Assembly: GCF_000423045.1 (NCBI RefSeq)
Contig: NZ_KE383971.1
Span: 258,092-322,091, forward strand
DNA: 64,000 bases
DNA from: Christiangramia portivictoriae DSM 23547
GTDB taxonomy: Bacteria > Bacteroidota > Bacteroidia > Flavobacteriales > Flavobacteriaceae
Direction: 5' to 3'
The notes beneath the pieces are model-generated. The model searched no databases, was not told the origin of the DNA, and saw only the letters and a program-made list of their open reading frames with translations. Shown here one piece after another: positions 40,968-49,093 of this stretch. Every line of letters begins with the position of its first letter. The stretch's first letter is position 1. A program made the position numbers and the translations under genes.

Positions 40968-42704
40968 ATGCGATTTCAAGCAATTAAGAAAAATCTGTTT
41001 TTCGGTCTAATCCTTTTCGGTGGGATATTATATGCCCAGGACCCATTAGGTAGCGAAACGGTAACCGTAGTTAAACCATATACGCCATCTGTTCGCGATG
41101 CGAGTAAGATCAAAGCCACTCCGGTTAGAAACGATTCGGTTACCTTGCAAAAAAAGCCTGTACAATATTCCATATTTTCGGTTCCGGTGGCATCAACGTT
41201 CACTCCGGTAAAAGGTCGGGCTACCACCGTAGAGCGTGTACGACCACCAAAAGTTTATGACAACTACGCGACTCTGGGATTCGGTAATTATTCCAATGTG
41301 CTGGCAGAATTCTATTCTAATATCGAAATTGACCGTAGTAAGAATTTTGGTGTTTTTCTAACGCATAATTCGTCCCAGGGAGGGATTGATGATGTATATC
41401 TGGATGATAAATTCTACGATACCGAGTTAAATTTAAATTACAATACTCGTAACAGGGATCTTTCCTGGATCGCTGAGTTTGGAGCGGAGCATCAGTTATT
41501 CAACTGGTATGGGTTGCCGGAATATAGCATACCGGCAAATCCTGATACTTCTCAATTTCTGGCCAATCTCGATCCTCAGCAAAATTATTATTCAGTGTAT
41601 GCCGGAAGTGAGATCGAATTATATGACAGCTTTTTTGAGAAAGCGAAAGCTAAATTCAGACATTCCGGAGATGCATTTTCCACTGCCGAAAATCACCTGA
41701 ATGTGGATGGTCTTTTTGAACTCGAAATTGCGGAAGAGCTGATCACTACCAATGTTGGAGCAGATATTCTAAACGGAAAGTTCGAGCAACGTTATGACTC
41801 TAATGAAGGCTATGATTATACCTATATGATCTTCAATGCAAACCCAAGTTTATTGATCCTGAGAGATGATCTTAGTATTAACCTTGGTGTGAACTTCGTT
41901 TATGGCGCAGATGTGGAGAACAGCGATGGAGACATCTATATCTATCCTACCGTGAATGCAAGTTATAAGCTTGCCGGCGATTACTTTACGGCCTACGCCG
42001 GTCTTGAAGGTGATCTTGATCAAAATACTTACTATAATTTTTACCAGGCGAACCCATATATTTCACCAACGCTTACCATCAGACCAACCGATAGTAAGTA
42101 CAATGCATACGTTGGTGGAAAGGGAAAGCTGTCTAATGCGATCTCTTATGATCTTAAGGCCAGCTACCAGTCTCAATTTGATAAGCCATTGTTCCAAAGA
42201 AATTACGATGCGATGGTTCTTGACGGGGAACCATATACCAATGGGAACAGTTTTGATGTGGTGTACGATGACGTGAAAACTCTGGCTTTTGCTGCGGAAT
42301 TAAATGTGGATGTGAACAGGAATTTCAGACTTGGAATCAATACTGAGTTTTTAAACTATAATACAGATGACCAGGCAGAAGCATGGAATTTGCCAAATAT
42401 GACGGCAAGTCTGAATGCAGATTATCAAATCACTGAAAAGTGGTATACTGGCGCGAACCTGTTTTTTGTAGGTGAGCGTAAGGATGAGAACAGGTCTTTA
42501 AGCCTTACGTTCGCAGACCCGGTGGTAACGCTAGACAGCTATTTTGATGCTAATGCTCATGTTGGTTATAGATTTAATGATCAATTATCTGCCTTTGTAA
42601 AAGGAAGTAACCTTCTCGACAATAATTATCAGAAATGGCTGGACTACAATGTTCAGGGAATACAGGTTCTGGGTGGAGTGACCTATAAGTTCGATTTTAA
42701 TTAA
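40968..42704 (+). CDS. outer-membrane TonB-receptor-like beta-barrel protein
   Basis: A 578-residue protein with a signal peptide (FFGLILFGGILYAQ), then a short periplasmic segment ending TVVKPYTPSVRDASKIK, reminiscent of the start of a TonB box or plug region, and a long barrel rich in alternating aromatic strands. The end KFDFN follows VLGGVTYKFDF, a barrel-terminal strand. No full plug domain can be seen, so it is a barrel-only relative of TonB-dependent receptors. It is coupled to the 1006-aa TPR protein upstream and followed by a strong bidirectional terminator. Confidence 0.8.
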   Translation: MRFQAIKKNLFFGLILFGGILYAQDPLGSETVTVVKPYTPSVRDASKIKATPVRNDSVTLQKKPVQYSIFSVPVASTFTPVKGRATTVERVRPPKVYDNYATLGFGNYSNVLAEFYSNIEIDRSKNFGVFLTHNSSQGGIDDVYLDDKFYDTELNLNYNTRNRDLSWIAEFGAEHQLFNWYGLPEYSIPANPDTSQFLANLDPQQNYYSVYAGSEIELYDSFFEKAKAKFRHSGDAFSTAENHLNVDGLFELEIAEELITTNVGADILNGKFEQRYDSNEGYDYTYMIFNANPSLLILRDDLSINLGVNFVYGADVENSDGDIYIYPTVNASYKLAGDYFTAYAGLEGDLDQNTYYNFYQANPYISPTLTIRPTDSKYNAYVGGKGKLSNAISYDLKASYQSQFDKPLFQRNYDAMVLDGEPYTNGNSFDVVYDDVKTLAFAAELNVDVNRNFRLGINTEFLNYNTDDQAEAWNLPNMTASLNADYQITEKWYTGANLFFVGERKDENRSLSLTFADPVVTLDSYFDANAHVGYRFNDQLSAFVKGSNLLDNNYQKWLDYNVQGIQVLGGVTYKFDFN

Positions 42705-42725
42705 TCATTAAAACACTATAAAATT

Positions 42726-42755
42726 AAAGGAACCTGAAAAGGTTCCTTTTTTTAT
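42726..42755. terminator. bidirectional terminator between barrel gene and 189-aa gene
   Basis: AAAGGAACC pairs with GGTTCCTTT around TGAAAA, followed on the plus strand by TTTTTTT. The minus side also has a T-rich tail (CTTTAATTT), so it serves both convergent genes. Confidence 0.88.
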
Positions 42756-43321
42756 TCTACAGTAAATCTAAATAGATCGGGCTCATCTGAATCTTTAAAC
42801 GTAGTAAGTAGATAAACCAGTACTCCGTTATTAGTATCTACAAGAAGGTTGAGAGGTTGCTGATAGTAACTGCTAATAAAAAACTCCCCTGGCTGTTTTA
42901 GAACAATACCAAATTCACTTTGAAAGTTCTGTCCGTTTAAAAAAGCGGTAGCAATGAGCGCGCTATTAGTAGAAACTTCCCCTTCCCGAATGATTACTTC
43001 ATCAGGGCTCAGACTCAGTAGCGTAGGATTCTCAAATCCTGTTTGCTGGTATAGGTCCAGGTAGGCATATAATCTGTCTGAATTTCCAGTTACTTCAGAA
43101 ATATTGATAATTTCATCTTGATGTTCCAGATTTACAGGAACTTCAGTTTTAATCCAGATAGTATCGTTCAATGCATAGGTGGTCCTTGAATCTGTAATTT
43201 CAATAAGTTCAGGTGTTTCAATAGTGTAGGTGGCGGGCTCGATATAGTCATCTTCTTCCGGACAGCAGAAACCTGCGCAAACGAAAACAAGTGACCAGCT
43301 AAATGTGCTTAATTTTATCAT
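42752..43321 (-). CDS. exported hypothetical protein
   Basis: A 189-residue protein with an N-terminal signal sequence (KLSTFSWSLVFVCAGFC). A Cys pair at the end of the hydrophobic core (GFCCPEEDD) followed by acidic residues fits a lipoprotein. The mature part looks beta-rich (TYTIETPELIEITDSRTTYALNDTIWIKTEVPV), perhaps an immunoglobulin-like domain. Nothing catalytic is seen. It converges on the barrel gene and diverges from the amidohydrolase gene. I do not recognise the family. Confidence 0.7.
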   Translation of the reverse strand: MIKLSTFSWSLVFVCAGFCCPEEDDYIEPATYTIETPELIEITDSRTTYALNDTIWIKTEVPVNLEHQDEIINISEVTGNSDRLYAYLDLYQQTGFENPTLLSLSPDEVIIREGEVSTNSALIATAFLNGQNFQSEFGIVLKQPGEFFISSYYQQPLNLLVDTNNGVLVYLLTTFKDSDEPDLFRFTVE

Positions 43322-43443
43322 GGTATTATCAGGATACAGATTTATACAGTTGGTTGCGTACGAACACCTGCATTTACTTAATTTTCCGTGAATTACACTT
43401 CAAGCTTATGCTTCTTTGATTATTTTAGTTGAAAATTTAAAAT

Positions 43444-45072
43444 ATGAGAAGATTATTACTGGTTTTTGCCATTTTTCTTACGTTTTCAAGCGTAGCACAG
43501 AAACAGGAGGCAGATCTTTTGGTGTTCAATGGCGTAGTTTATACCGTCGATGCTGAATTTAATACTACGGAAGCTTTTGCCGTTAAAGATGGTAAATTCC
43601 TGAAGGTTGGAACTGAAGCGTCCCTTCGAGAAGAATTCGATTTTTCTGAAGAACTCGATGCCGAAGGAAAGGCGGTTTATCCAGGTCTTATCGATGCTCA
43701 CGCACATTTTTATGGTCTTGGAATGCAGCAGCAACGTGTAGATCTTACTGAGACCAAAAGCTTTGCCGAGGTTGTTGCCAGAATTGAAAAATTTCAGGAA
43801 GAAAATAATACCGATTTTATTGTAGGTCGCGGTTGGGATCAGAATGACTGGGAAGTAAAGGAATTTCCTGTGAAAGATACCCTTGACCAGTTATTTCCAG
43901 ATACACCCATCGCGATTACCCGAATAGATGGTCATGCGATGCTGGTGAATCAGGCGGCGCTGGACCTGGCTAATATAACGACCAGTACAGCCTTTGATGG
44001 AGGAGATATTGAGCAAAAGAACGGTAAACTTACCGGTATTCTTATTGATAATCCTATGATGCTTATCGAAGAAATTACCGAGCAGGCCGATGTGGAAACC
44101 CAGAAAAAAGCCTTGCTGGCTGCTCAGGAAATCTCATTTTCTTATGGATTAACTACGGTGGATGATGCAGGACTGGACAAGCAGGTAATTGAGCTTATTG
44201 ATAGTCTAAATAACTCAGGAGAATTGAAGATTCGCTTATATGCGATGCTAAGCAATAGCGATAAGAATCTTGATTACTACCTTGAAAAAGGACCTTATAA
44301 AACTGATCTGCTCAATGTACGATCAGTAAAGTTCTACGGAGATGGAGCACTTGGTTCTCGTGGAGCAGCATTAAAAGAACCTTATTCAGATCGTGATGGT
44401 CACTATGGAGCATTGCTTTCACCGGTTTCAGAATTTAAAGCCACTGCCCGGCGTATTGCGAAAACCGGTTTTCAGATGAATACGCATGCCATTGGTGATT
44501 CTGCTAATTACATGGTTCTCAAAACCTATGATTCACTCTTAAGCGCTTCCGAAGATAGAAGATGGAGAGTGGAGCATTCGCAGGTGATCGACGCTAAGGA
44601 TTTTAAATACTTCAGTAAAAATATCCTTCCATCTATCCAGCCCACTCATGCCACCAGCGACATGTACTGGGCTGAAGAAAGACTTGGAGCAGAGAGAATC
44701 AAAGGAGCATATGCTTATAAAAAACTATTAGATCAGGCTGGGATGGTTGCATTGGGTACAGATTTTCCTGTGGAACAGGTGAATCCGTTTCTAACGTTCT
44801 ACGCAGCGGTGGACAGGCAGGATACCGAAAATTTCCCGGAAGGCGGGTTTATGAGAGAAGAAGCCTTAAGTAGAGATCAGACCTTACGTGGAATGACCAT
44901 CTGGGCGGCATATTCTAATTTTGAAGAGCATGAAAAAGGGAGTATTGAAGCAGGTAAATTTGCAGATTTTGTGATCCTTGATCGTGATCTTATGAAAGTA
45001 GAGATCGATAAAGTTCCAGATACAAAAGTGATCTCAACTTTTGTAGCAGGGGAGCAGGTCTATAAGAACTAA
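43444..45072 (+). CDS. exported YtcJ-type amidohydrolase
   Basis: A 542-residue protein with a signal peptide (RLLLVFAIFLTFSSVAQ). Amidohydrolase-3 marks are PGLIDAHAHFYGLG (metal ligands His-x-His), the KFYGDGALGSRGAAL segment, NTHAIGDSAN, RVEHSQVID and GTDFPVEQVNPFLTFYAAV. Members act on formamides, N-substituted amides or related C-N bonds; the substrate is open. The export signal suggests scavenging in the periplasm. The next gene starts 36 bases later with its own promoter element, so co-transcription is possible but not needed. Confidence 0.88.
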   Translation: MRRLLLVFAIFLTFSSVAQKQEADLLVFNGVVYTVDAEFNTTEAFAVKDGKFLKVGTEASLREEFDFSEELDAEGKAVYPGLIDAHAHFYGLGMQQQRVDLTETKSFAEVVARIEKFQEENNTDFIVGRGWDQNDWEVKEFPVKDTLDQLFPDTPIAITRIDGHAMLVNQAALDLANITTSTAFDGGDIEQKNGKLTGILIDNPMMLIEEITEQADVETQKKALLAAQEISFSYGLTTVDDAGLDKQVIELIDSLNNSGELKIRLYAMLSNSDKNLDYYLEKGPYKTDLLNVRSVKFYGDGALGSRGAALKEPYSDRDGHYGALLSPVSEFKATARRIAKTGFQMNTHAIGDSANYMVLKTYDSLLSASEDRRWRVEHSQVIDAKDFKYFSKNILPSIQPTHATSDMYWAEERLGAERIKGAYAYKKLLDQAGMVALGTDFPVEQVNPFLTFYAAVDRQDTENFPEGGFMREEALSRDQTLRGMTIWAAYSNFEEHEKGSIEAGKFADFVILDRDLMKVEIDKVPDTKVISTFVAGEQVYKN

Positions 45073-45078
45073 AGCAAT

Positions 45079-45086
45079 TATCTTTG
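45079..45086 (+). promoter_or_regulatory. candidate -7 element of the cyclophilin-FKBP gene
   Basis: TATCTTTG matches TAnnTTTG and ends 23 bases before the ATG at 45109. The -33 region would lie inside the end of the amidohydrolase gene, where no clear TTG is seen. Confidence 0.4.
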
Positions 45087-45108
45087 TAGCTTATTAAAAA
45101 TTAAAACA

Positions 45109-46041
45109 ATGAACGACGGATTATACGCAAAATTCCATACTTCTAAAGGAGAGATCCTGGCTGAACTGGAATTTCAAAAAACACCCGGAACTGTAGGGAA
45201 CTTTGTAGGCCTTGCAGAAGGGAAGATAGAAAATGACCCTAAGGAGTTGGGAGTTCCTTACTACGACGGACTCAAATTTCATAGGGTGATCCCAGACTTT
45301 ATGATTCAGGGAGGAGATCCTCAGGGAACCGGAGCTGGTGGACCTGGTTATAATTTTGATGATGAGATCCATGCCGATCTAAGACATGACGCTCCAGGAA
45401 AATTATCCATGGCCAATGCCGGACCTGGAACCAATGGGAGTCAGTTCTTTATCACTCACGTGGAAACGCCTTGGTTAGACGGTAAGCACACAGTCTTCGG
45501 AAATGTGGTTGAAGGACAGGAAGTAGTGGATAAGATCCAGCAGGACGATACGATCGAAAAGTTGGAGATCGTAAGAGTTGGTACAGAAGCTGAAGCATTC
45601 AATGCTGCTGAAGCATTCAATTCTTTTACTGCTGAAAAGAAGAAAAAAGAAGCTGAAGCTAAGGAAAAAGCTGCAGCAGAAGTAGATAAACTTGCTGCAG
45701 GATTCAAATCTACAGAAAGTGGTTTGCGTTACCAGATCATCCAGAAGGGTGATGGTGTGCAAGCTGAAAAAGGGAAGAACGTATCGGTACATTATAAAGG
45801 TCAGTTAGCTGATGGTACTGTTTTCGATTCTTCTTACAAAAGAAATCAGCCTTTGGAATTTCCGGTAGGCGTAGGCCACGTGATCCCGGGATGGGATGAA
45901 GGGATACAATTGTTACAGGTAGGAGATAAAGCGAGAATGGTGATCCCATCAGACCTTGCTTACGGAGCACGTGGTGCAGGTGGAGTTATTCCGCCAAATG
46001 CGGTCCTGATCTTCGACGTGGAATTGATGGATGTAAAATAA
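45109..46041 (+). CDS. cyclophilin-FKBP fusion peptidyl-prolyl isomerase
   Basis: A 310-residue protein with two unrelated prolyl isomerase domains. The cyclophilin domain (about 5-160) has [36 protein letters not shown] and [10 protein letters not shown] charged linker (about 165-200), rich in Ala/Glu/Lys, has a 15-base tandem duplication ([11 protein letters not shown]). The FKBP domain (about 210-310) has [19 protein letters not shown] and [29 protein letters not shown] and ends [11 protein letters not shown]. There is no signal peptide, so it acts in the cytosol. Cyclophilin-FKBP chimaeras are known from Flavobacteria. A strong terminator follows. Confidence 0.95.
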   Translation: MNDGLYAKFHTSKGEILAELEFQKTPGTVGNFVGLAEGKIENDPKELGVPYYDGLKFHRVIPDFMIQGGDPQGTGAGGPGYNFDDEIHADLRHDAPGKLSMANAGPGTNGSQFFITHVETPWLDGKHTVFGNVVEGQEVVDKIQQDDTIEKLEIVRVGTEAEAFNAAEAFNSFTAEKKKKEAEAKEKAAAEVDKLAAGFKSTESGLRYQIIQKGDGVQAEKGKNVSVHYKGQLADGTVFDSSYKRNQPLEFPVGVGHVIPGWDEGIQLLQVGDKARMVIPSDLAYGARGAGGVIPPNAVLIFDVELMDVK

Positions 46042-46062
46042 TATAGACTTATATATTTCTTA

Positions 46063-46091
46063 AAAACGCCCCGACTTTTCGGGGCGTTTTT
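46063..46091 (+). terminator. terminator of the cyclophilin-FKBP gene
   Basis: AAAACGCCCCGA pairs with TCGGGGCGTTTT around CTTT, followed by TTATTTTT. A perfect GC-rich stem 22 bases past the stop. Confidence 0.92.
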
Positions 46092-46102
46092 TATTTTTAG
46101 AT

Positions 46103-46651
46103 ATGAGTACAGAAGAAGAGATCGAAAAACTAAAATTTCCTATTGGAGAATTCGAGATTCCGAAAGAGGTTTCCGTAGAAAACATAAGAAAACATATTGA
46201 TGAGGTGGCAAGGCTACCTCAGGCATTGATCGAGGAGGTCGAGCATCTTGATCAGGATCAGTTACAAATGGTCTATCGCCCTGAAGGCTGGAATATTCGC
46301 CAGCTGGTTCATCACATTGCCGATAGCCATATGAATGGCTTTATAAGGTTCAAATTAGCGCTTACTGAGGACGAACCAACCATTAAAGCCTTTAACGAAC
46401 AACGTTTCGCTGAACTGGCCGACTCAAAATTTACTCCGGTAACTTTATCTCTTGGTTTTTTGAAAGCGCTGCATGCGAAATGGGTCATTCTGCTCGAAAA
46501 TATGAGCACTGAAGATTTTGAGAGAACTTTTATACATCCGGAAACTGGCTTTCGATATAGTCTAAAACAGAGTCTGGCGAATTACGCCTGGCATGGAAGG
46601 CATCACCTGGAGCATATTATTAATCTTAAAAAAAGAAAAGGCTGGGATTAA
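46103..46651 (+). CDS. YfiT/BstA-type DinB-superfamily thiol transferase
   Basis: A 182-residue protein opening LKFPIGEFEIPKEVS, as in B. subtilis YfiT. The three-His metal site is visible in IRQLVHHIADSHMNGF and NYAWHGRHHLEHIINL. Relatives (BstA, YfiT) are bacillithiol S-transferases, and many Bacteroidota are reported or predicted to make bacillithiol; here the thiol is not known. Cytosolic. The stop codon lies in the loop of the hairpin that also terminates the convergent peroxiredoxin gene. Neighbouring thiol peroxidase and thioredoxin-fold genes agree with a thiol-redox theme. Confidence 0.88.
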   Translation: MSTEEEIEKLKFPIGEFEIPKEVSVENIRKHIDEVARLPQALIEEVEHLDQDQLQMVYRPEGWNIRQLVHHIADSHMNGFIRFKLALTEDEPTIKAFNEQRFAELADSKFTPVTLSLGFLKALHAKWVILLENMSTEDFERTFIHPETGFRYSLKQSLANYAWHGRHHLEHIINLKKRKGWD

Positions 46652-46661
46652 CCAGCCTTTG
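46630..46661 (-). terminator. terminator of the peroxiredoxin gene, overlapping the bstA-type stop
   Basis: AAAGGCTGG (46637-46645) pairs with CCAGCCTTT (46652-46660), loop GATTAA, which contains the plus-strand stop. On the minus strand it is followed by TCTTTTTTTAAG. It lies 20 bases past the peroxiredoxin stop. Confidence 0.8.
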
Positions 46662-46680
46662 CCATATTTGAATAAGGATA

Positions 46681-47325
46681 TTACTTCTTCAATTCCGGCT
46701 GCGCCGTCGTTCTTAAGTAAGGTTTCACCGTGTTGTATCCCTTCGGGAACATTTTATCTGCTTCCTCATTACTTACAGAAGGGCTTATCACCACGTCATC
46801 GCCGTGTTTCCAGTTTGCCGGCGTGGCGACCTTGTTATATGCAGTAAGTTGTAATGAGTCGATCACCCTTAGCAGTTCATCAAAATTTCTACCGGTACTC
46901 GCCGGGTAGGTAAGCGTCATTTTAATGGACTTGTCTGGCGCGATCACGAATACCGAGCGTACGGTAAGTGTGCTGTCAGCTTTTGGATGGATCATTCCGT
47001 AAAGATTCGAAACCTTTTTATCCTCATCTGCAATGATGGGAAAGTTTACGGTCGTATTCTGCGTCTCATTAATGTCCTTGATCCAGTCTTTGTGAGACTT
47101 TACTCCGTCCACACTTAGAGCCAGTACTTTTACATCTCTTTTCCTGAACTCATCAGCGTAATTGGCAGCTGCTCCTAATTCAGTAGTACAAACCGGAGTA
47201 TAATCTGCCGGGTGAGAAAATAGGATTCCCCAGCTATCACCAAGAAATTCATGAAATTTTATGGTTCCTTCAGAGGTATCTGCAGTAAAATCTGGTGCGG
47301 TATCGCCTAATTTCAAATCACTCAT
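46681..47325 (-). CDS. 1-Cys peroxiredoxin (Prx6 type)
   Basis: Reduces peroxides in the cytosol. A 214-residue protein with the peroxidatic site HPADYTPVCTTE (Cys46) and the long C-terminal extension of Prx6 enzymes (TPANWKHGDDVVISPSVSNEEADKMFPKGY). No resolving Cys is visible, so a small thiol or thioredoxin-like partner would be needed. ATG 47325 (MSDLKLGDTAPDF) is preferred to a TTG at 47331. A palindrome resembling an Rrf2-type operator lies 25 bases upstream (47351-47367). Converges on the BstA-type gene. Confidence 0.93.
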   Translation of the reverse strand: MSDLKLGDTAPDFTADTSEGTIKFHEFLGDSWGILFSHPADYTPVCTTELGAAANYADEFRKRDVKVLALSVDGVKSHKDWIKDINETQNTTVNFPIIADEDKKVSNLYGMIHPKADSTLTVRSVFVIAPDKSIKMTLTYPASTGRNFDELLRVIDSLQLTAYNKVATPANWKHGDDVVISPSVSNEEADKMFPKGYNTVKPYLRTTAQPELKK

Positions 47326-47350
47326 AATCAATCTGTTTAAATTATTAAAT

Positions 47351-47367
47351 CCTACTAAAGTGGTAGG
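47351..47367. promoter_or_regulatory. candidate Rrf2-type operator CCTACTAAAGTGGTAGG
   Basis: Arms CCTAC and GTAGG pair exactly around a seven-base centre. The layout is like IscR/Rrf2-class operators, which in Bacteroidota often sit upstream of sulfur and redox genes, from memory. It lies 26 bases upstream of the peroxiredoxin ATG. Confidence 0.45.
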
Positions 47368-47418
47368 TCATTCAAATTTAAAAAATTGCAGGGAGTCTTA
47401 TGAAAATATGAAGTTAAA

Positions 47419-47976
47419 TTAAGATTTCCATTTGATACTGCAACCAATCGATGGTTTCTGTTCAGCGTTCACCATTCGATTATTCAAAACGGCGTCCATG
47501 GCTTCTCTAATATCTCTGCCACTCGAATGCAAGCCGTTATTAGACCTGCTGTCATCGAGTTGCCCTCGATAGATTAGTTTGAGTTCAGCATCGAAAAGGA
47601 AAAAATCTGGAGTACAGGATGCCTGGTATCTTTTTGCGATCTCCTGGGTGCCATCGTACAAATAAGGAAAAGAATACTGGTTTTTGGATGCAACTTCGGT
47701 CATAAGGTCTGGGTGATCTTCCTGGTAGGCTGAAGGATCATTGCTGCTAATGGCAGCGAAACCAAAACCTAGTTGCCGGTACTCATTAGCGATTCTCACT
47801 ATTTCTCCATTTACATGTTTTACAAAAGGACAATGGTTGGAAAGAAACATGATAAGACTGCCTTTTTCACCTTGAATATCCTGAAGCTCGAGCAGATGCC
47901 CGGTTCTTGTGTCCATTAATTTGAAGTCTGGAGCTTCACTTCCTAGAGCAAGCATTTTTGAAGATGTAAGAGCCAT
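47419..47976 (-). CDS. thioredoxin-fold AhpC/TSA-like protein
   Basis: A 185-residue protein opening LGSEAPDFKLMDTRTGHLLELQ, an AhpC/TSA-type start. The active-site-like stretch MFLSNHCPFVKHVNGEIVR has a Cys in the place of the peroxidatic or first CxxC Cys, but no CxxC; a second Cys in QASCTPDFFLFDAELKL may be its partner. The NHCPFVKH type is common in marine Bacteroidota and is generally annotated as a thioredoxin family protein. No signal peptide. It precedes the peroxiredoxin gene on the same strand by 93 bases, so it may supply reducing power to it, which is inference. Confidence 0.85.
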   Translation of the reverse strand: MALTSSKMLALGSEAPDFKLMDTRTGHLLELQDIQGEKGSLIMFLSNHCPFVKHVNGEIVRIANEYRQLGFGFAAISSNDPSAYQEDHPDLMTEVASKNQYSFPYLYDGTQEIAKRYQASCTPDFFLFDAELKLIYRGQLDDSRSNNGLHSSGRDIREAMDAVLNNRMVNAEQKPSIGCSIKWKS

Positions 47977-48041
47977 CTTTTTGTTTAAAATTAATTATTA
48001 ATGCTGAATATTCTCTAATTTCCATACTTTAAATTCTGAAT

Positions 48042-48383
48042 ATGGAGAATGCAATAAACTGGGAGGATTTCGCGAAAGTAGATATGCGGGTTGGAACGAT
48101 CCTGGAAGCTGAAGATCTTCCGAAGGCAAAAAAGCCGGCCTACAAGATGCTGATAGATTTTGGAGAGGAAATTGGAACAAAGAGAACCTCTGCACAGATC
48201 ACCAGGAGATACACGAAAGAAGAACTGCCCGGCAGACAGGTTATTGCTGTGGTGAATTTTCCTGAAAAAAGAATAGCCGGTTTTAAGAGCGAATGTCTGG
48301 TGATGGGTGTGGTAGGCGATAAGACTGATGTGGTCTTGCTTTCACCAGACCAGAGAGTGCCAAACGGACTCCGAATAGCTTAA
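48042..48383 (+). CDS. csaA: CsaA-type tRNA-binding domain protein
   Basis: A 113-residue OB-fold protein of the EMAP/Trbp111 type. DFAKVDMRVGTILEAEDLPKAKKPAYKMLIDFGEE followed by TSAQITRRYTKEELPGRQVIAVVNFPEKRIAGFKSECLVMGV is the full CsaA pattern. It binds the tRNA corner and, in Bacillus, has been described as a secretion-linked chaperone. Its last four bases overlap the end of the convergent TrkA gene. Start is ATG; the gene diverges from the thioredoxin-fold gene. Confidence 0.92.
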   Translation: MENAINWEDFAKVDMRVGTILEAEDLPKAKKPAYKMLIDFGEEIGTKRTSAQITRRYTKEELPGRQVIAVVNFPEKRIAGFKSECLVMGVVGDKTDVVLLSPDQRVPNGLRIA

Positions 48384-49090
48384 GACTTTGCCTCTTTAAA
48401 TTTTTTATGCTGATCCAGCAATTTCCGGATATCCTTATTATGGCCGTACAGTACCATGATATCATCCTTATATAATCTGGTATCTGCATGTACAACTCCC
48501 TGAACGGAGTTTTTCTCGGTGGGCGCCCCAAGTTCATTCTGGTCTTTGGAAACGTTCATGGTCGTAAGGATAAGAATATTGAATTCTCCTTTAATGTCCA
48601 GTTCCTTGACCGTCCTGTCGTGATATTCTTCAGGAATCCTTGTTTCAACGATACTATAATTACTATCCAGTTCGAAACTATCAACAACACCCTCAAGGTT
48701 AAGTCTTTGCGCCCAGCGATGTGCCGTCTCTTCTTCAGGATGTATGATTTCTGTAATACCCATGGTTTGTAGAACCGTGCGTTGTATGGGATCTATCGCC
48801 CGGCTAATAATCCTTTTTACCTTCATTTGCTTCATAAGCGCAGCCGCCATGATATTGGCACCCTTATCTTCTCCAATTCCCACAATCACCGTATCACAGT
48901 CTTTAAGGGGTAAATTCTTGACCGCTTCCATATCTGTGGCATCCAGGCTTATGGCATGGGTTATCTTTTCCTTTATACCTTCTACTTTACTCATGCTTAT
49001 ATCCACACCAATCACTTCATTACCCATTTCTGCAAGCTGTTCTGCAATGGATGACCCAAAGTTTCCAAGACCAATAACTATATATTTCAT
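48380..49090 (-). CDS. TrkA/KtrA-type potassium channel regulatory subunit
   Basis: A 236-residue cytosolic protein. The RCK N domain opens MKYIVIGLGNFGSSIAEQLAEMGNEVIGVD with the GxGxxG motif and acidic ribose ligand; it continues to AHRWAQRLNL at about residue 130. A TrkA-C domain covers the rest (ETRIPEEYHDRTVKELDIKG to LYKDDIMVLYG). It gates the TrkH/KtrB-type channel gene that lies 3 bases upstream, in answer to ATP/ADP or NAD(H). The one-domain-pair size is that of KtrA rather than the tandem TrkA. Confidence 0.93.
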   Translation of the reverse strand: MKYIVIGLGNFGSSIAEQLAEMGNEVIGVDISMSKVEGIKEKITHAISLDATDMEAVKNLPLKDCDTVIVGIGEDKGANIMAAALMKQMKVKRIISRAIDPIQRTVLQTMGITEIIHPEEETAHRWAQRLNLEGVVDSFELDSNYSIVETRIPEEYHDRTVKELDIKGEFNILILTTMNVSKDQNELGAPTEKNSVQGVVHADTRLYKDDIMVLYGHNKDIRKLLDQHKKFKEAKS

Positions 49091-49093
49091 GCG

